NCBI GenBank assembly: GCA_033439265.1
Contig: JAVTVX010000016.1
Span: 5,001-69,000, forward strand
Origin: Dillenia suffruticosa
Taxonomy: Eukaryota; Streptophyta; Magnoliopsida; Dilleniales; Dilleniaceae
Direction: 5' to 3'
Length of the DNA: 64,000 bases
In this document: positions 45,186-58,244 of the stretch, in pieces
How positions within the stretch are numbered: position 1 is the stretch's first letter
Layout of the letters: the number at the start of each line of letters is the position of its first letter
The notes under the pieces: model-generated
What the model was told of the DNA's origin: nothing
What the model saw: only the letters and a program-made list of their open reading frames with translations
The model's database searches: none
Program-made: the position numbers and the translations under genes

Positions 45186-45689
45186 TCTTATAACAAGGTT
45201 AATAAAATTGCTAAATTATTATGGCACAGCGTGGGGTTATGGATACATTCTCCCTATAAATAGGCAATATATAAGATGAAACTAAATTATTATTGTTAAA
45301 TTATAAAACGACGAACTTGAGGGATATTTTGATCCATAAACTCAAAAATATTGTCTATAAATAGACCACAATTCATTTTTAAATCTCACATAATTTCCTA
45401 CTCTACTTATACATCTACTTACATTCTCCCTCCTACTTACAATATCTTTCAATATTTGATAAGATTTTAAGTTTCTAAGTTAAAATTATTCAAGATTTGA
45501 CAATAAATAATTGCAATCTTCATCAAATCGATAAAATTTTAATTTATTTTTTATTGTTGGTTGTGTTTACCTTTTCTGCATTTTTAATTCATTTTCATTA
45601 AATTTTTAATTATTTTTATTAAATTTTTTACACATAATATCTGAAACACATTTTACACAATTTTCTCAACAATCTCTTCTCCCCCCATT

Positions 45690-47330
45690 TACAATTTCCG
45701 ATAAGCGCATTCCCAAACACATAGTTGTTGATATTGGCTTAGAAGAAAATGAACTTAGTAAAATACAATCTTCTATAATACATAATAAAAATAATGATTT
45801 CAATACATGATATTATTTTGTAAGAAATTATGAGGAACAAAAGACAACATATAAAATTTCTCAACAAAAAAACAATTTATGAAGGGTTGGGGAGTGAGGA
45901 CATTTACAAGACACATAGTAAGAGATTATCTCGATCGATTACCTTAAAATGGGCAAATACAAATCATTATTGGTGGGAGAATATTTCGGATGCAATTAGA
46001 TATAATCCGGAGGCAAAAGAAAGGACAAATATTTCGGTTTTGCTATAGATAAAATAATTACTAATATTTATCATGAATTTAGTATTAGTGATAGAATTTT
46101 TTGTATATTTTTAGATAATATATTAACTAATGTTAGTGCCGTTAATACTTTAAAACATATTTAAAAATCAATATTAAATGGAATATTTTTTCATAATAGG
46201 TGTGAATGTCATATATTGAATTGATGTGTTAAAGATGATTTGAAGCCACGGAACAATTTTCAAAACCTATTCACGAATTAATATTTCAAATTATAAATTT
46301 TTCGGCCAAAATATAAGAAATAAGACATTTATGTAATTTATATAATATAAAATATAAATGATTTAAATAAGAATATGACATTAGGTGAAACTCCACTTAC
46401 AATATGTTACAATGTGTTATTCATTTTAAATAAATTTTAATTGAATTTGCTAATTCTAATTATGAATATGATTTTAATGATATTAACTCTTTTGATTTTG
46501 TAAATACACTAATTAAATTATTAAAAATTTTTTATACATGTATAAATTTATTTTTCGAAATTTACTACCCAACAACTCATTTAATATTATATAATCTTTT
46601 ATTTAATCAATTTGAAAATGAAAATAGATTTAGTGATATTATTCAATTAATGACAATAAAATTTTTAAAATATTATGAAAAGATTTCTCTTTTGTATTTG
46701 GTAACTAGTATTTTAGATCCACATGCAAAAATTGATGGTGTTGAAAGTTTAATTGATTGTTTTGTTGATAGTTTTCCTATAAAAATATATGTTAGTATTG
46801 TTTATTTAAAACAACACACTTTTCTTATTTTACAAAATGTGTTTGTATTATATCAAAAGAAATATGATAATATAGGTGGTAATGACGAAGGTAGAAGTAT
46901 TATATCATTTCGTTCATTTTTAATTTCATTTAATTTTTATAATATGTTTGAAAAAACAAAAATATTATTTTTGTTTTCGTCACTAAATGAATTGATTTTA
47001 TATTAACAAACACAAATTAGAAAATTGTGAAGATGAGAATCATTTCGATATTTTAGGTTGGTGGAAAAATAATTCAATTTATTTTCCCATTTTGGCCACA
47101 GTGGTCAAAAATATAGTAATCCCTGCAATGTCCACAATAGCATTGGAAAATATTTTTAATATAGGTGGTCAAGTTTTATTAGAAAAGCATACAAAATTGG
47201 TGGACAACACTTTGGAAGAGTTGATTTGCCTTAAAAATTAGAAAGATGTAGTAAAAAGGAAGCAACGCGTGAAAAATAGTTCAGAGACAAAAGATAAAGA
47301 AGAAGAACATAAAGATCCTCAATGAGTCCA
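45690..47330 (+). pseudogene. hAT-family transposase relic
   Basis: Broken frames preserve the order of an Ac-like (hAT) transposase. A central D-N-x-S-x-N-x(4)-L-like block (LDNILTNVSAVNTLKHI) and a FFHNRCECHILN block lie at about 46110-46225. At 47025-47240 is the C-terminal dimerisation region (LGWWKNNSIYFPIL then IALENIFNIGGQVLLEKHTK). Many stops. Terminal inverted repeats and the 8-bp target duplication were not found; the surrounding 45190-45690 and 47330-47880 may belong to the element. Confidence 0.65.
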
Positions 47331-47904
47331 AAATTTTTTAATGTACATTTCCTATATATTGTTGTAAATTTTTTTGTAAATTTTTTCATGTAACAAAAAA
47401 GTTTTTTAATGTATTTCATACAAAATTTTTTACAAAAGTATGTAATGGCTTTCAAGAATGAACACATTTTCTTAGTTGTAAATTTTCTTGTAAGCATGTT
47501 TTACAAAAATTCTTTTACACAAAGAATGCTCATTCTGTAAATTTTCTCTTGTAAATTTACATCTTTTGCAAAAGTATATTGTTGCAAATTTTCTTATAAA
47601 TTTTTTAATGTATTTCTTACAAAAATTTTGTAAATATAGAATGAAAAATGAACACAAAAATGAAAAAGTAAGACATAAAAAAAATGTCAACTGATTAAAA
47701 AACCGTCGAACCAACAACCTAAAAAAAAACATACAAAAATAGTTGAATCGGCTTGGAACGGCCTCACTCAGTAAGTCTGGTTCAGTGGGTCGGATTGGTT
47801 CTGACAAAATTATTTTGGAACTGGCCCAACATGGCCCTAGATATGCCTCAGAACCACGATCGAATCGGCTTGCAGTTTCTAGGCCTATCTCAGACTAGAC
47901 CAGG

Positions 47905-48979
47905 TCCATCTCTAGTCATGGATAACATCACGGTTTCATATTCCAGATTTGGGTATGAACAGATATTCAAAGAGCTAGAAGCGGGGAGCCCTATGGTTAG
48001 GGATGCAATTTTTACTCTACCTAATGGGAGTGAATTAGGAATCAACATAGAAAAATCTTACATTCCACCTAGGTGTGAGGGTTGAATGATCTTTGAGTAT
48101 CATCAAAATGAATGCCCAAAGAAACCTATTATTACAAAGAATGAAAAGACTCCCGAGCTGACCATGCAATAGAGAGAGGATGAGAGATTCCAGTCTCCTC
48201 GTAGGAAATCGAGAAGGGGTCAAAGACAATAGAGGGTGATTGGTAATAGAGGTAAGAGGTGGACGCTCTTATGGTCCAAGAGGTAGGAAAAGGTGTTCTG
48301 GGTTTTGGACATGTGTTTGTGGATACGGAGGAGACTCCTATATCATTTAGTATAGTAATTAAATTACTAGTATGAAAGATGGGCAATGGTAGTATTTTCA
48401 TTCTAATATGATATTTGTTTATGGGTAGGCCCCTGATAGAGGTCTTTGGTAGACATGTCATGGAAAGGTCAGGTTATATTAATGGGAGCACTGTTCAAGA
48501 TGTCTTCTCCATCACTCTGGATAACATATATCAGGATACTGAGAAGCGAATCTTGAAATTAGTGTGAGCATTTTTTGACCATATTTGGGATCCGAAATCA
48601 TACGTTCTGTCTTCTATTGACTATGACAAGTTTTTGTGGATGATTACCTCAAATAGGGTGTTCTCTATTGTTTCAGTATAGAACCACCATCGAAGTTTTT
48701 ATACTCATATCCTATGATCGGATTTGATATGGCTTTTGGGAGCAATCCCCCGTTTTGCCTTCCTCATGTGGTTTGTTTGTAGGAAATAGTTCCAGAAGAG
48801 CATCCATTTGTTCAGGATTGGGATTTCAATTTGATCGACATTCCATCTCTGATCTTGTCAGAGAGACTATAAACCACCTATACTTGTCATCATAGTGGCT
48901 GAATGTTTTCTCGGGTATCTTTGGGTATATTCTAACATTGGAGTATTTTTGCTTTTTGATATATGCACATATTTTTAAA
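47905..48979 (+). mobile_element. LINE copy 4, internally deleted
   Basis: Starts inside ORF1 (FGYEQIFKELEAGSPMVRDA, IPPRCEG, then a decayed knuckle ending CPKK). It passes near 48250-48340 directly into the ORF2 C-terminus (MGNGS, GRPLIEVFGRHVM, LLGAIPRFAFLMWFVC), so most of ORF2 is deleted. The end, GCTTTTTGATATATGCAC, matches copies 1 and 2. Confidence 0.7.
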
Positions 48980-49133
48980 TTCTAAACCTTAAACCAAAAA
49001 CCTAAAACATAAACCCAAAAACCAAAACCCTAAACCCTAAACCCAAATTCATAAACTCTAAAGTTTAAACTCTAAATTCTATATTCTAAAAATTCGAAAT
49101 GCTAAATTCTAAATTCTAAATCCTAAATCCTAA
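48980..49133 (+). repeat. Degenerate telomere-like tract after LINE copy 4
   Basis: About twenty variant CCCTAAA units (CCTTAAA, CCTAAAA, CCCTAAACCCTAAACCC, TCTAAAT) start within a few bases of the LINE end. Confidence 0.8.
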
Positions 49134-49739
49134 AAGCAAAACCCATGAGAGAGGTAAAACAGAAGCGAATTTTGAGAAGACCAACAATTGTCAATTCGTA
49201 CAATCATCGGAAATCGTCGCTACCACCACCCTAGCGGCAGCCACCGATGGTGGTGATTTTTCATCCTCTAGGCGAGTCGAGTACGATTTCAGAGGCAAAG
49301 GAAGATCATTGTTTCAAAGGGAATAGAAAAGTTGTGTTGTCGTTGAATTGTTCATAGCTATGAAGGGAAGACGACCATTCACCATTGAAGGCGGCTATTC
49401 ATCATCGAAGGTTAAGCGTCGTTGTTGAATCTATCACAGAATCTAGGCATCTGTCATGGCCGGGTTCATTGTTGCTACAATCAACGTTGACAAACATAGG
49501 CTTCTTCGTCGTTGTAGACAACCAACGGAGATTCATTGAAACTCGACGAACTCATCAATAGATCTAAGAGTTGCCTAGTGGCTGAACACTTTATTTGCAT
49601 GATATCTTTTATGCACATGATATTTGATGAATTTTGATTTCTGCACTTTATTTGTATCATTTGGGATATGTACTATAATTTATAAATTCTAGTGTGTATT
49701 TAAGTTATCGCAATTCTATGATAGGATTTGAATATGTGA
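49134..49739. other. Unassigned stretch with CATCGAAGG/GTCGTTG-like motifs
   Basis: Higher G+C than its surroundings (49200-49560) with repeated CATC-GAAGG and GTCGTTGT pieces. No gene or known repeat recognised. Confidence 0.4.
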
Positions 49740-52700
49740 TGAATGTGTTGTATGTATTAGATATTGCTTTTATGGATAGTAATGCATCTTGTGATTTTTC
49801 TGTTGCCATTATATCTAATCATAGAGTTGATGATGATGTTAATATATGACATGTTAGACTAGGACACATAGGTAAAAGTGGATGAATCAGTTAGCTATTA
49901 GGATCGCTAACAAAAGCTGAATTGTTCATATGCGAGTTTTACCTATGTGGTAAAACCACAAAAAAACCATTTGATATGGTTACTAGATCTGACTCTCCAT
50001 TACAACCAATCCACTCTAATATCTGTGATCCCATAAACGTGAGATCTAGAAATGGGGTTATGTATTTTATAACGTTTATAAATGATTACACGTAATTTAT
50101 TATGTTTATTTAATCTTGCATAAGTTTGAAACATTAGAATACTTTGGAAAATTTATAAACAAGGTTGAGAATCACTTAAACATGAGACTAGAAACTTTAG
50201 AACTGATCGAGAGCGCAAATATTTATTTGATTAGTTCAAAGAGCTCCGTATTGAAAAATAAATCATGACCTAGTTAGTTATTCCAATAACTTCTCAGCAG
50301 AATTGAGTTGCTGAGAGAAGGAATAAAATGCTATTAAAAATGGTTAGGTCAAAAATGACTCATGCAAATTTGCCAGTCTCCTATTGGGGAGACACGAACT
50401 TATGTACAACCTATATCCTTAATCGTATACCATCAAAAAACGTTACGAGTACTCCCGATGAAATATGGATAGGTAGGAAGGCTGATCTTAGTTATTTGAA
50501 ACCGTGGGGTGCACCGCGTATGATCATGATTTCTCGCATTCTCATGACAAGTTAGGCCAACAAGAAAAAAAAAATGTATATTTATTAGATACTTTAAACA
50601 CTTCAAGGGGTATGTGATCAAATGTGAATATACAGACGACAATGTTATAAAGTTAAAGTCTTGTGATATAACTGAGAATAATTTCCCTATGAGAAGGAAG
50701 ATGGTGAGAAATGTAAGACAGCATAGAAAGCTCTTATTGGTCTTACAAAGGGGAGGGCCATGGAAGAAGAGATGGATTTTATGAAGATTAATGAAATTTG
50801 GAATTTAGTTTATTTACCTAAGGGTAGAAGGACTATTGGGGACAAGTAGATTCTCAAAATCAATAGGAAATCTGATGGATCGATTGAAAGGTATAAGGCT
50901 CGTCTAGTAGCCAAAAGTTATACATATATGAAGGGTGTAGACTACAAGATGACTCTCTTCTGTAGTCAAATTTATCTTGATTCGTCTACTTCTAACAATT
51001 GTTGTTAAGATGGATTTAAAATTATATTAGATTAACGTTAAAACTATTTTCCTAAATGGAAAGTTGGCTGAGGAGATCTATATAGAACAACAATTGAGTT
51101 TTGTTCTTGAAGGTCAAGAGGGTAAGGTCTATCAACTTTTGAAGTCGATATATGGCATTAAACAGTCATCTAGACAGTGATACTTGAGATTTCATGATGA
51201 AATGATATCTTACAATTCCATGATAATTGAGAAAGATCATTGCATGTATGTGAAATGTTCTGATGGATTCTTTTGTAATCCTTTGTTTATATGTGGGTGA
51301 TATTTTACTAGTTGGGAATAATAAGGAATATCTAATGACAATTAAAGAATGGTTATTGTTGAGTTTTAGCATGAAAGATATGAGTGAAATTGAATTTATT
51401 CTTGAAATTAAAATCCAGAATGATGACTTGACATGAATGTTGACTCTTTCACAAGCATCCTACATCAAGAAAATTCTTGAGCGCTTCGAGATGGTTGATT
51501 GTAAACTCATAGATACCCTTATTGCTAGAGGTGAAAATTTGAGTCTTGAGATATGCTCTAAGACTCTGCATGAGTTAATGGATATGAGAAAAGTCTCTTA
51601 TATGCCAGTGTAGTATGTAGTCTTATGTATATTATGTTATGTACACGTCTAGATATCAACTATGTAGTTGGTTTAGTCAATAAGTATCAATTAAATCTTA
51701 GACACTGAAGCGTACTAAAGAGAATTCCTAAGTATCTCAAAGAAACTACCGACTTTTTCTTATGCTATGGAGGAGGAGATTTGCATTTGGTTGGATACTT
51801 AAATATCAATTGGGGCGGTTAGATGAATGCAAATCCACATAAGATTTTTGCTTCTTGCTAAATAATGGTATCATATCATGGAGTAGTAAGAAATAAATTG
51901 CATTTTATTCTCAACAATGGAGAGTGAGTTCGTTGCAAACCAGCAATAGTTCAGAAAGGTGTTTGGTCTAGGAAATTTCTAAATAATTTAAGAATTGTGA
52001 CAAACAGTGGGAAGCCAATTATTATATACTATAATAATCAGGTTGTGATTGCCTACACAAAAGACCCAAAGTATCATTGTGAATCCAAACATATAGATAC
52101 CAGATATAATTATATAAGAGACATCATTGGCAAGAGTGAAGCAACTGTGAAGTACATAACCACACATAGTATGGTGGCTGATTCCCTTACTAAACCCATA
52201 GTAAAAGATTCTTTCGTGAGAATGTAGAGTCAATGGGTTTGCATGGAATTTAGACATTTTTCATATGTACTGTTATGTAAGATCTGATGCTTATTTATGA
52301 TGATATGTGCATTATTTAGTGATCTTAACTATTTTTTCTTTATGATAGTGCACTCATTTATATTATCATATTTTGATATATGATTTAATAAAATGTATAT
52401 CGGGGAGGCGAGATCAGCTCTCACACGAATGACCAGCTCAAACTCTAAGTGAGTAGAGATGAGATGGTTTTTAAGCGTAAAGAGTTTTGAGAGTGGTTAT
52501 GCTTATAACAGAATTCACTCTGATACGTATTCAAGATGAGATCAGAAGCCAATGTGACCGACATGAAAAAACCCACAATCCATATTGTGTGTAAGTAGCA
52601 AGGTTTAAGATTTTAGAAGCCATTTGCATCTAGTGATGTCATCTAGTGAGAGCAATATTATTATAAGACGATAATGCATTCTAAAATCCTCATACCCCAC

Positions 52701-52960
52701 TATGTAAGACCCAAGACCCGAACATATAATAAATACATGATCGAGCAAGAGCAATTATTGGGAATTACTTTCGATGAAGAAAGTAGCTCGATAGTTGAAA
52801 TATATTGTGTCTATGGTACAACAAATTATATATTAACGATGGCTTCAAGATCATTTAATTGGTATATCAAAAAGTCTTTAATTGCAAGTGTACTTACTGG
52901 TCGTATGACGCACAATTCTGTATGAAAATGTAGAGGAGTGATGTTAAAGATCACAAGTTG
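49740..52960 (+). mobile_element. Decayed copia element C
   Basis: Pre-integrase (HVRLGHIGKSG, about 49850), integrase, RT ([20 protein letters not shown], about 50890; YVGDILLVGN, about 51290, where the catalytic YVDD has become YVGD) and RNase H appear in order. The RNase H end is an open frame at 51997-52227 (IIIYYNNQVVIAYTKDPKYH, ESKHIDTRYNYIR, MVADSLTKP). gag is missing and stops are frequent. The LTRs were not delimited; 52260-52960 may hold the 3' one. Confidence 0.7.
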
Positions 52961-54480
52961 TGATCATGAGATAGACATAAATAATTTAATATATCTATGA
53001 AATCAAGGTTATATACTATTATTAGACATAAATACTATTATTAGAAAATAGTAATCAATGAGTGTATGTAATTTATATGCTCTTAATTTTGAATGTATAT
53101 GGATGAATCTGTGAAACCAAGACTGTATACTTTAATGTATTATGAGTGAGATTTTTTAAGAGTTAAGAGTTCGTATGTTTGGTATACAATGTTGGTTAAT
53201 TGAGGTATACATATATAATAGAGAATTTATGTCGATTGTATTGAAAATTATCCTTTTGAATCGTTTTATTCGATTATCCGAAAACTAAATTAATAGTATG
53301 ATTTTATATCATTTCAAATGTTTTTAAAATTTGTCATATTCTGCCAATCAAAAATAAAATGAACATTCTTGATATTATCTATTATAGACGAGAGATTTTA
53401 GATATTAAATAATTGAAGAAGTGATAATATATTTATCATATTCTGCATGACTTCAATTACATGTGTTACATTGACAGTTACATGTGTTATATTGAGGGGT
53501 AGCGTATAGAATTATATATAGGTCAAAAACAAAATAGCAAATGTTTATTTGTTGACTTTTATAAAAAATGTAATATTTCTTTTGGAGTGTAGTTTTGATT
53601 ATTTAGTAAAATTAATTAGAGTTGAAATAATTTTAATATAATTACTGTATTAACAAATTATATTATAAAATAAGTATAATATAAATCTATTATCTACCCA
53701 AAAACTAAATTGACATTTATTATTTAGTTGTTTGAAATTATTTTTATGTTAACTGAAAATAAATAATAATATAGAGAACAATTTATATTAAATTGTAATT
53801 TTTCATAACATTACAGCATCACTTTGTAATTTCGGAAACTTGTTATACTAATTTGTAAATTAGAAAACATATTTGTCGTGTTTTATAATTTTCAAAATTA
53901 TTTATCCTATTATATAATTTCAAAATTTATTGGGATTGCTTTATAATTTTGAAAATATAAAGACTGATTTTATAATTTTGAAAACCATAAAATCTGGGGT
54001 TTTATTTTTTATTTAAAATTCTTTAATTAAAAAAATCTTTCTCGGTTTAGTTATGTCTTCAAAGTCAATTAAAACTCTAAAATGAAAAAACAAAATTCTC
54101 TGCACTTTGCCCACTCGGAAATCACATGAGAGTATGAGTTCGGATTTAAAAGAGAAGATCTAAGTCATAATTGCATATACGTAGAGAAAGATATATAGCT
54201 GATTTGAGATTAATAATCTCTACTTTATTTTAATGTGTTTTTTCTTTTAAAATCATATTTTTATAGTGTTCTTTTTCATTCACTTTAATTATTTCGCTGT
54301 AATGAATGAAATAAGCACTTCTTAATTATTTCTTTTGATGCATATACTTGGTTCATTCCACGCACGCTGATCAAGCAAAAAGTGCCTAAGAAGTAAATAT
54401 CAAGATCTAGATAATTTAAGGGCTAGTTATAAATTTGTAAGCCTTGTTAGTGTGATTAACTCTTTTTAGCAGCCGAATAT
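52961..54480. other. AT-rich intergenic sequence
   Basis: Very AT-rich with repeated TTATAATTTNNAAAA motifs (53820-54000). No gene seen. Confidence 0.5.
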
Positions 54481-54490
54481 GGTAGTCACT

Positions 54491-56570
54491 CTAAAGTTGT
54501 TTGCCGTCATTGGAAAAAGGAGAGAAAGGAAGCTGACCTCTCCATAGTTTTTGGATATGTATAGTGGCATTTCTTAGAGTGATAAACTCTTTTCTTGTGA
54601 GACATGTTCGTATTTGCCTCTGAATGCATCTTGCAGCACAAGCTAGGACTTCTGTTCTTGCATCTAGTTGAGCCATTTGCCCAGCTCGAAGAAGAACTTT
54701 GTTTTACCAATCTAAGTAGGGAAATGAGTATGTTACATGATTTCGTATGGCTTCATTCTTGCAAATCAAAGCCAATTTCAGGGTAGACCATAAACCCAGA
54801 ATCAAACATTGACATACCTGATACCCCTCTAGTCCCATCCTGTCACAGATGGAAACGAACGCTGATTTCCCATCGCATCTGTGCAGTTTAACATGTGAAG
54901 CTCCCAAATTATACTTCCAATGCCAAAATAATACATGCAATTTTTTAAAGCATAAATAGAGATAAAAAGTTTCTCAATTGGGAGACATACCCATCCAGAA
55001 TATCTGGAGCCAACATTACAAAGCGGTCAAGAAATTCATCAAATGTTCTTTTTGTTGGATACCCTGCACAACTTCATCCTGATTGCCTCATGTACAACCT
55101 TCTAGGATACCGCCCATAAAGAACTTTGTTAGCCCAGCCTATGGACAGCCGTCAAAGCTGTCACAACTTTCAGTATGTCAGGAGACAATTGTTGACTTAC
55201 CCCACATCTTAACTGGTTTTAGACGTTGAAATTCTCAAAGGTACCCGGCTTTAATATTGTGTTGGGCTTTACACTTTGTATGTAGTGTCGCTCTGTTGTG
55301 TTCAATTTCTCCATTAACGCTTGCAGTTGTTGCTGATGTTTTAAAATTAAATGTGAAGTTTTCGTCATCACTCAAGTTAAGGTAGATACATAGAGATAAC
55401 ATCTATCATTGTAAGTGTACCTTAAAGCGAGAGCCTGTGGAAGAGAACTTGGATTGTTTTGATGTTTCATCAGGTAAGGAGGGAAAAGAATTGCAACAAA
55501 TGTACTCCTGAAATTGTTTAATAGGGTTGATGTTCTGCTTCAACATAATCCTTGTTCTTGTCAGGGAACTGATCTGCCTGATATGTAACCTGTTGAACAA
55601 ATGGAAGGAACAGAAGTGTTTTGAATAATGAATCGATCTCACATCTCCAGCTCCAGCGTAGGGGTTGATTGTGAAGTCTCTCCGAGCAAGTTTGGGCCTG
55701 CTGAAATGCTTGTGTTCTTATGTCTGGTACATCTTTTGAGCAAATGTCTCGCGAGTTGACTTAGGAAACATACTGCAGGAGTGAAAAGAAATGTGACTCA
55801 CAGTTGCATTTGTTTTGAACCTATTTTTTATTGCGAGCATGATGGTTTTCCTGTTTTATGCTTGATTGCTGTGGATAATATTCTGCTCAGTTTCAGACTG
55901 ACCAGCACAAGCTTAACTCCCTCATTCTTTTCTGAGCAGCAGGTTCATGTATCACAAGATCTGTTGATATTGTATTCTAAAACAGTACAAGTATGGAACA
56001 ACACACCAGGCTTCATCAAGAAGAGCAATTATACCACCAGGCTTCTGCATTTGAAATTAAACCATTATGCAATCCTTTTTCTATAGTAAAACAATAGTTG
56101 GGACACTGTTTTGTCTTGTGAGAGCCAATACCTTCTCAATTAGGTCAAGAACATCTTGGTTATCTACGAACTCTACATAACTCCAATTGATTTCCTCTTT
56201 GGTGTGCTCCTTTTTCTATTTTGAATGCATGCTGCAAGATTGACGAATCACGTGGCACATAAACATGTCAGATATCATAGTTATGCCTCATGTTTCTCAT
56301 TTGTACCTGATTAAAATGCTGTTGGAGCTTTTCATTTGTTAGATTGATACATAGCTGCTCAAAACTATCAATTGCAGTATAATCTTAGAATACCAAGACC
56401 AGATGCAGCAGGGATGATTTCGTGAGACATCTGTATTTCTGTTGGTGTACTTGTTGATCTTGAAGCTTTCAAATCCATACATGTCACCGACTCTAATCAA
56501 GCTTGCTACATATCTTATCGACAATCGTGTCACACATCAATGTGTACTCTATCTCAATAGCATAATGTTT
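54491..56570 (-). pseudogene. Myosin XI fragment (end of motor domain to first IQ motifs), broken
   Basis: Minus strand. Myosin XI is the plant organelle-transporting motor; this piece runs from the late motor domain to the neck. Blocks in order: VDKICSKL and DMYGFESFK (56527-56450), [12 protein letters not shown] (about 56370), [20 protein letters not shown] (about 56200-56130), KPGGIIALLDEAW (about 56046-56008), RPKLARRDFTI (about 55700), FPSLPDETSKQSKFSSTGSR (about 55490-55430). Then come [40 protein letters not shown] (about 55070), DRMGLEGYQ, and [10 protein letters not shown]...[11 protein letters not shown] with an IQ motif (54690-54500). Introns are retained. A TAA interrupts the MYQT block, and a frameshift lies before CAGYP. 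The upstream motor, coiled coil and tail are absent, so this is a duplicated gene piece, not a gene. Confidence 0.85.
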
Positions 56571-56949
56571 CCAAGATTAAGCTTCATGTTGTAAACAAAA
56601 TCATAAGTATGTCCTTGAAGGTAGATAGATATTGTACTGTTAGAACCAAATCCTTCATCCTGCTTCAAGCTTTGGTGCGCTCTTGACAATAATACAGTTT
56701 TTCAAGGGAATATAACTAAGACTTAGCATCATTTTAATAGGCTAATGCAAAGGTCTCTATTACATTGATGGTACATCTATCCGGATGCTGCAATTAGTGA
56801 TACTTTCGTGAAATTCATCCCATTGTAGCCCTTCAAATTTCTCTGTCTGTATTTTATATGCATTTATCACTTGATGAGATAACGCAATAGAAAATACCTT
56901 TAAAATTATAAAACAGAGTTGTCATCAAAAGATCTGAAGCATATAGTGT

Positions 56950-57262
56950 TGATGAATAAAACTAGATAAACCCTGCATCAGAAAAGGAACTATTATATCC
57001 CTTATGAACAGGATAACAAGGGCTTGCTCCTGTTATCAGCCAATCACACTATTTAAAAAGAGTAACACTGGATCTGTACACATCGATATTTTTTATTTAC
57101 TATGCTGTATCCAATGTCAATGTCATGCTTCATAGCATCAAGGCATGGAGACCTGAATATGACCAAACTTGATATTGCCAGACCTATGACTTATGTCCAT
57201 GATGGCTCTTAGTTCATATGAATGCTTAGGAGCTTGCAAAACACATTTTATTTTATTTTATT
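56950..57262 (+). repeat. Copy 1 of a dispersed ~310-bp repeat
   Basis: Closely matches 62083-62418 in the same orientation (ACCCTGCATCAGAAAAGG at the start, GAATGCTTAGGAGCTTGCAA at the end). No coding content recognised. Confidence 0.85.
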
Positions 57263-57309
57263 TTATTTTATTTTTTGGGGGGGGGGGGGGGAGGGGGGAG
57301 GGGGGAGGA
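57248..57309 (+). repeat. (TTTTA)n followed by a G-rich run
   Basis: Five TTTTA units, then T6, G16 and three shorter G runs separated by single A bases (57277-57307). The G runs could form a quadruplex on the plus strand. Confidence 0.9.
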
Positions 57310-58244
57310 TGAAATCCCTTTTTGATCAAAGTATGAAGGCCATTACTCAATGACAAGTAGTTAAATCATATTGCACCAGGCCCAAACTCAAAGCCAAGTT
57401 AATCATTTACCCAAGTGCCTCTAGTGCTCGCAGGAGTCTAAGAGACAACTATCCCATGCGATGATGCTCTGGGAATCTCAAATATATCAGAAGAGATATT
57501 AAGTGGTAAATAAAACATGAGGAAGGCAACAACAATTATACAATTGCAGGAAACTAATTTGACTGCAAATGTGCTAGCCAAAAAAGAGAGGAACAGGAAT
57601 GCGAAGGTTTGTTTTCTCTTCCCTCCTAGCAAATGTGCACCCAATAGAAAACCTCACTAACTGATTAGTTTCTAAGAATAGCATTATTCTTACCATTATT
57701 GATTATAAAGAATAGTACTACTCTTAGTGCCCCTAATGTAATATAGAAAATGTAGCATCAGTAAAGGTAGGTTTCCCAAACAAGTTTGATATGTCTTATA
57801 GTATTTAGTTAAAGGTATTGCTATGCCAAAATGATGGGAACTGAACTCAACTAGGAGGGTCTTTTTCCACGACATCAGCCATTATCCCCTCCAAAGGAGG
57901 TTCTTTCCCTTACCCTTTCTAAACAGGTCCACAACAACACAGTTGCTTAAAAGGTATAAACTTCATTAACTAAGAAAATCAAGTCAAAGTTTAGGACTTC
58001 GAGTTCAATACTTGAATGTGCATTGTCTATTGGAAGCATAAGCAATGTCTTACAACAAATTTCATTGAATAGAATGGTGTCAATGCTTTCATTTGCATAC
58101 CTAATTGTCAATGTCTAACATAAATTACACTAGTGAGATTCTGCGCTGGCCCAAATTATTCAAAGAAAAACAAAAGTGAGGAAATACCAAGGGATCCAAC
58201 TATGTTCTGGCTTCTTTTCAATGGATTGGAGTGGTCCATCATAG
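57310..58244. other. Intergenic / possible 3' flank of the kinase gene
   Basis: No gene recognised between the G-rich run and the stop codon of the minus-strand kinase gene; ordinary AT-rich sequence. Confidence 0.5.
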
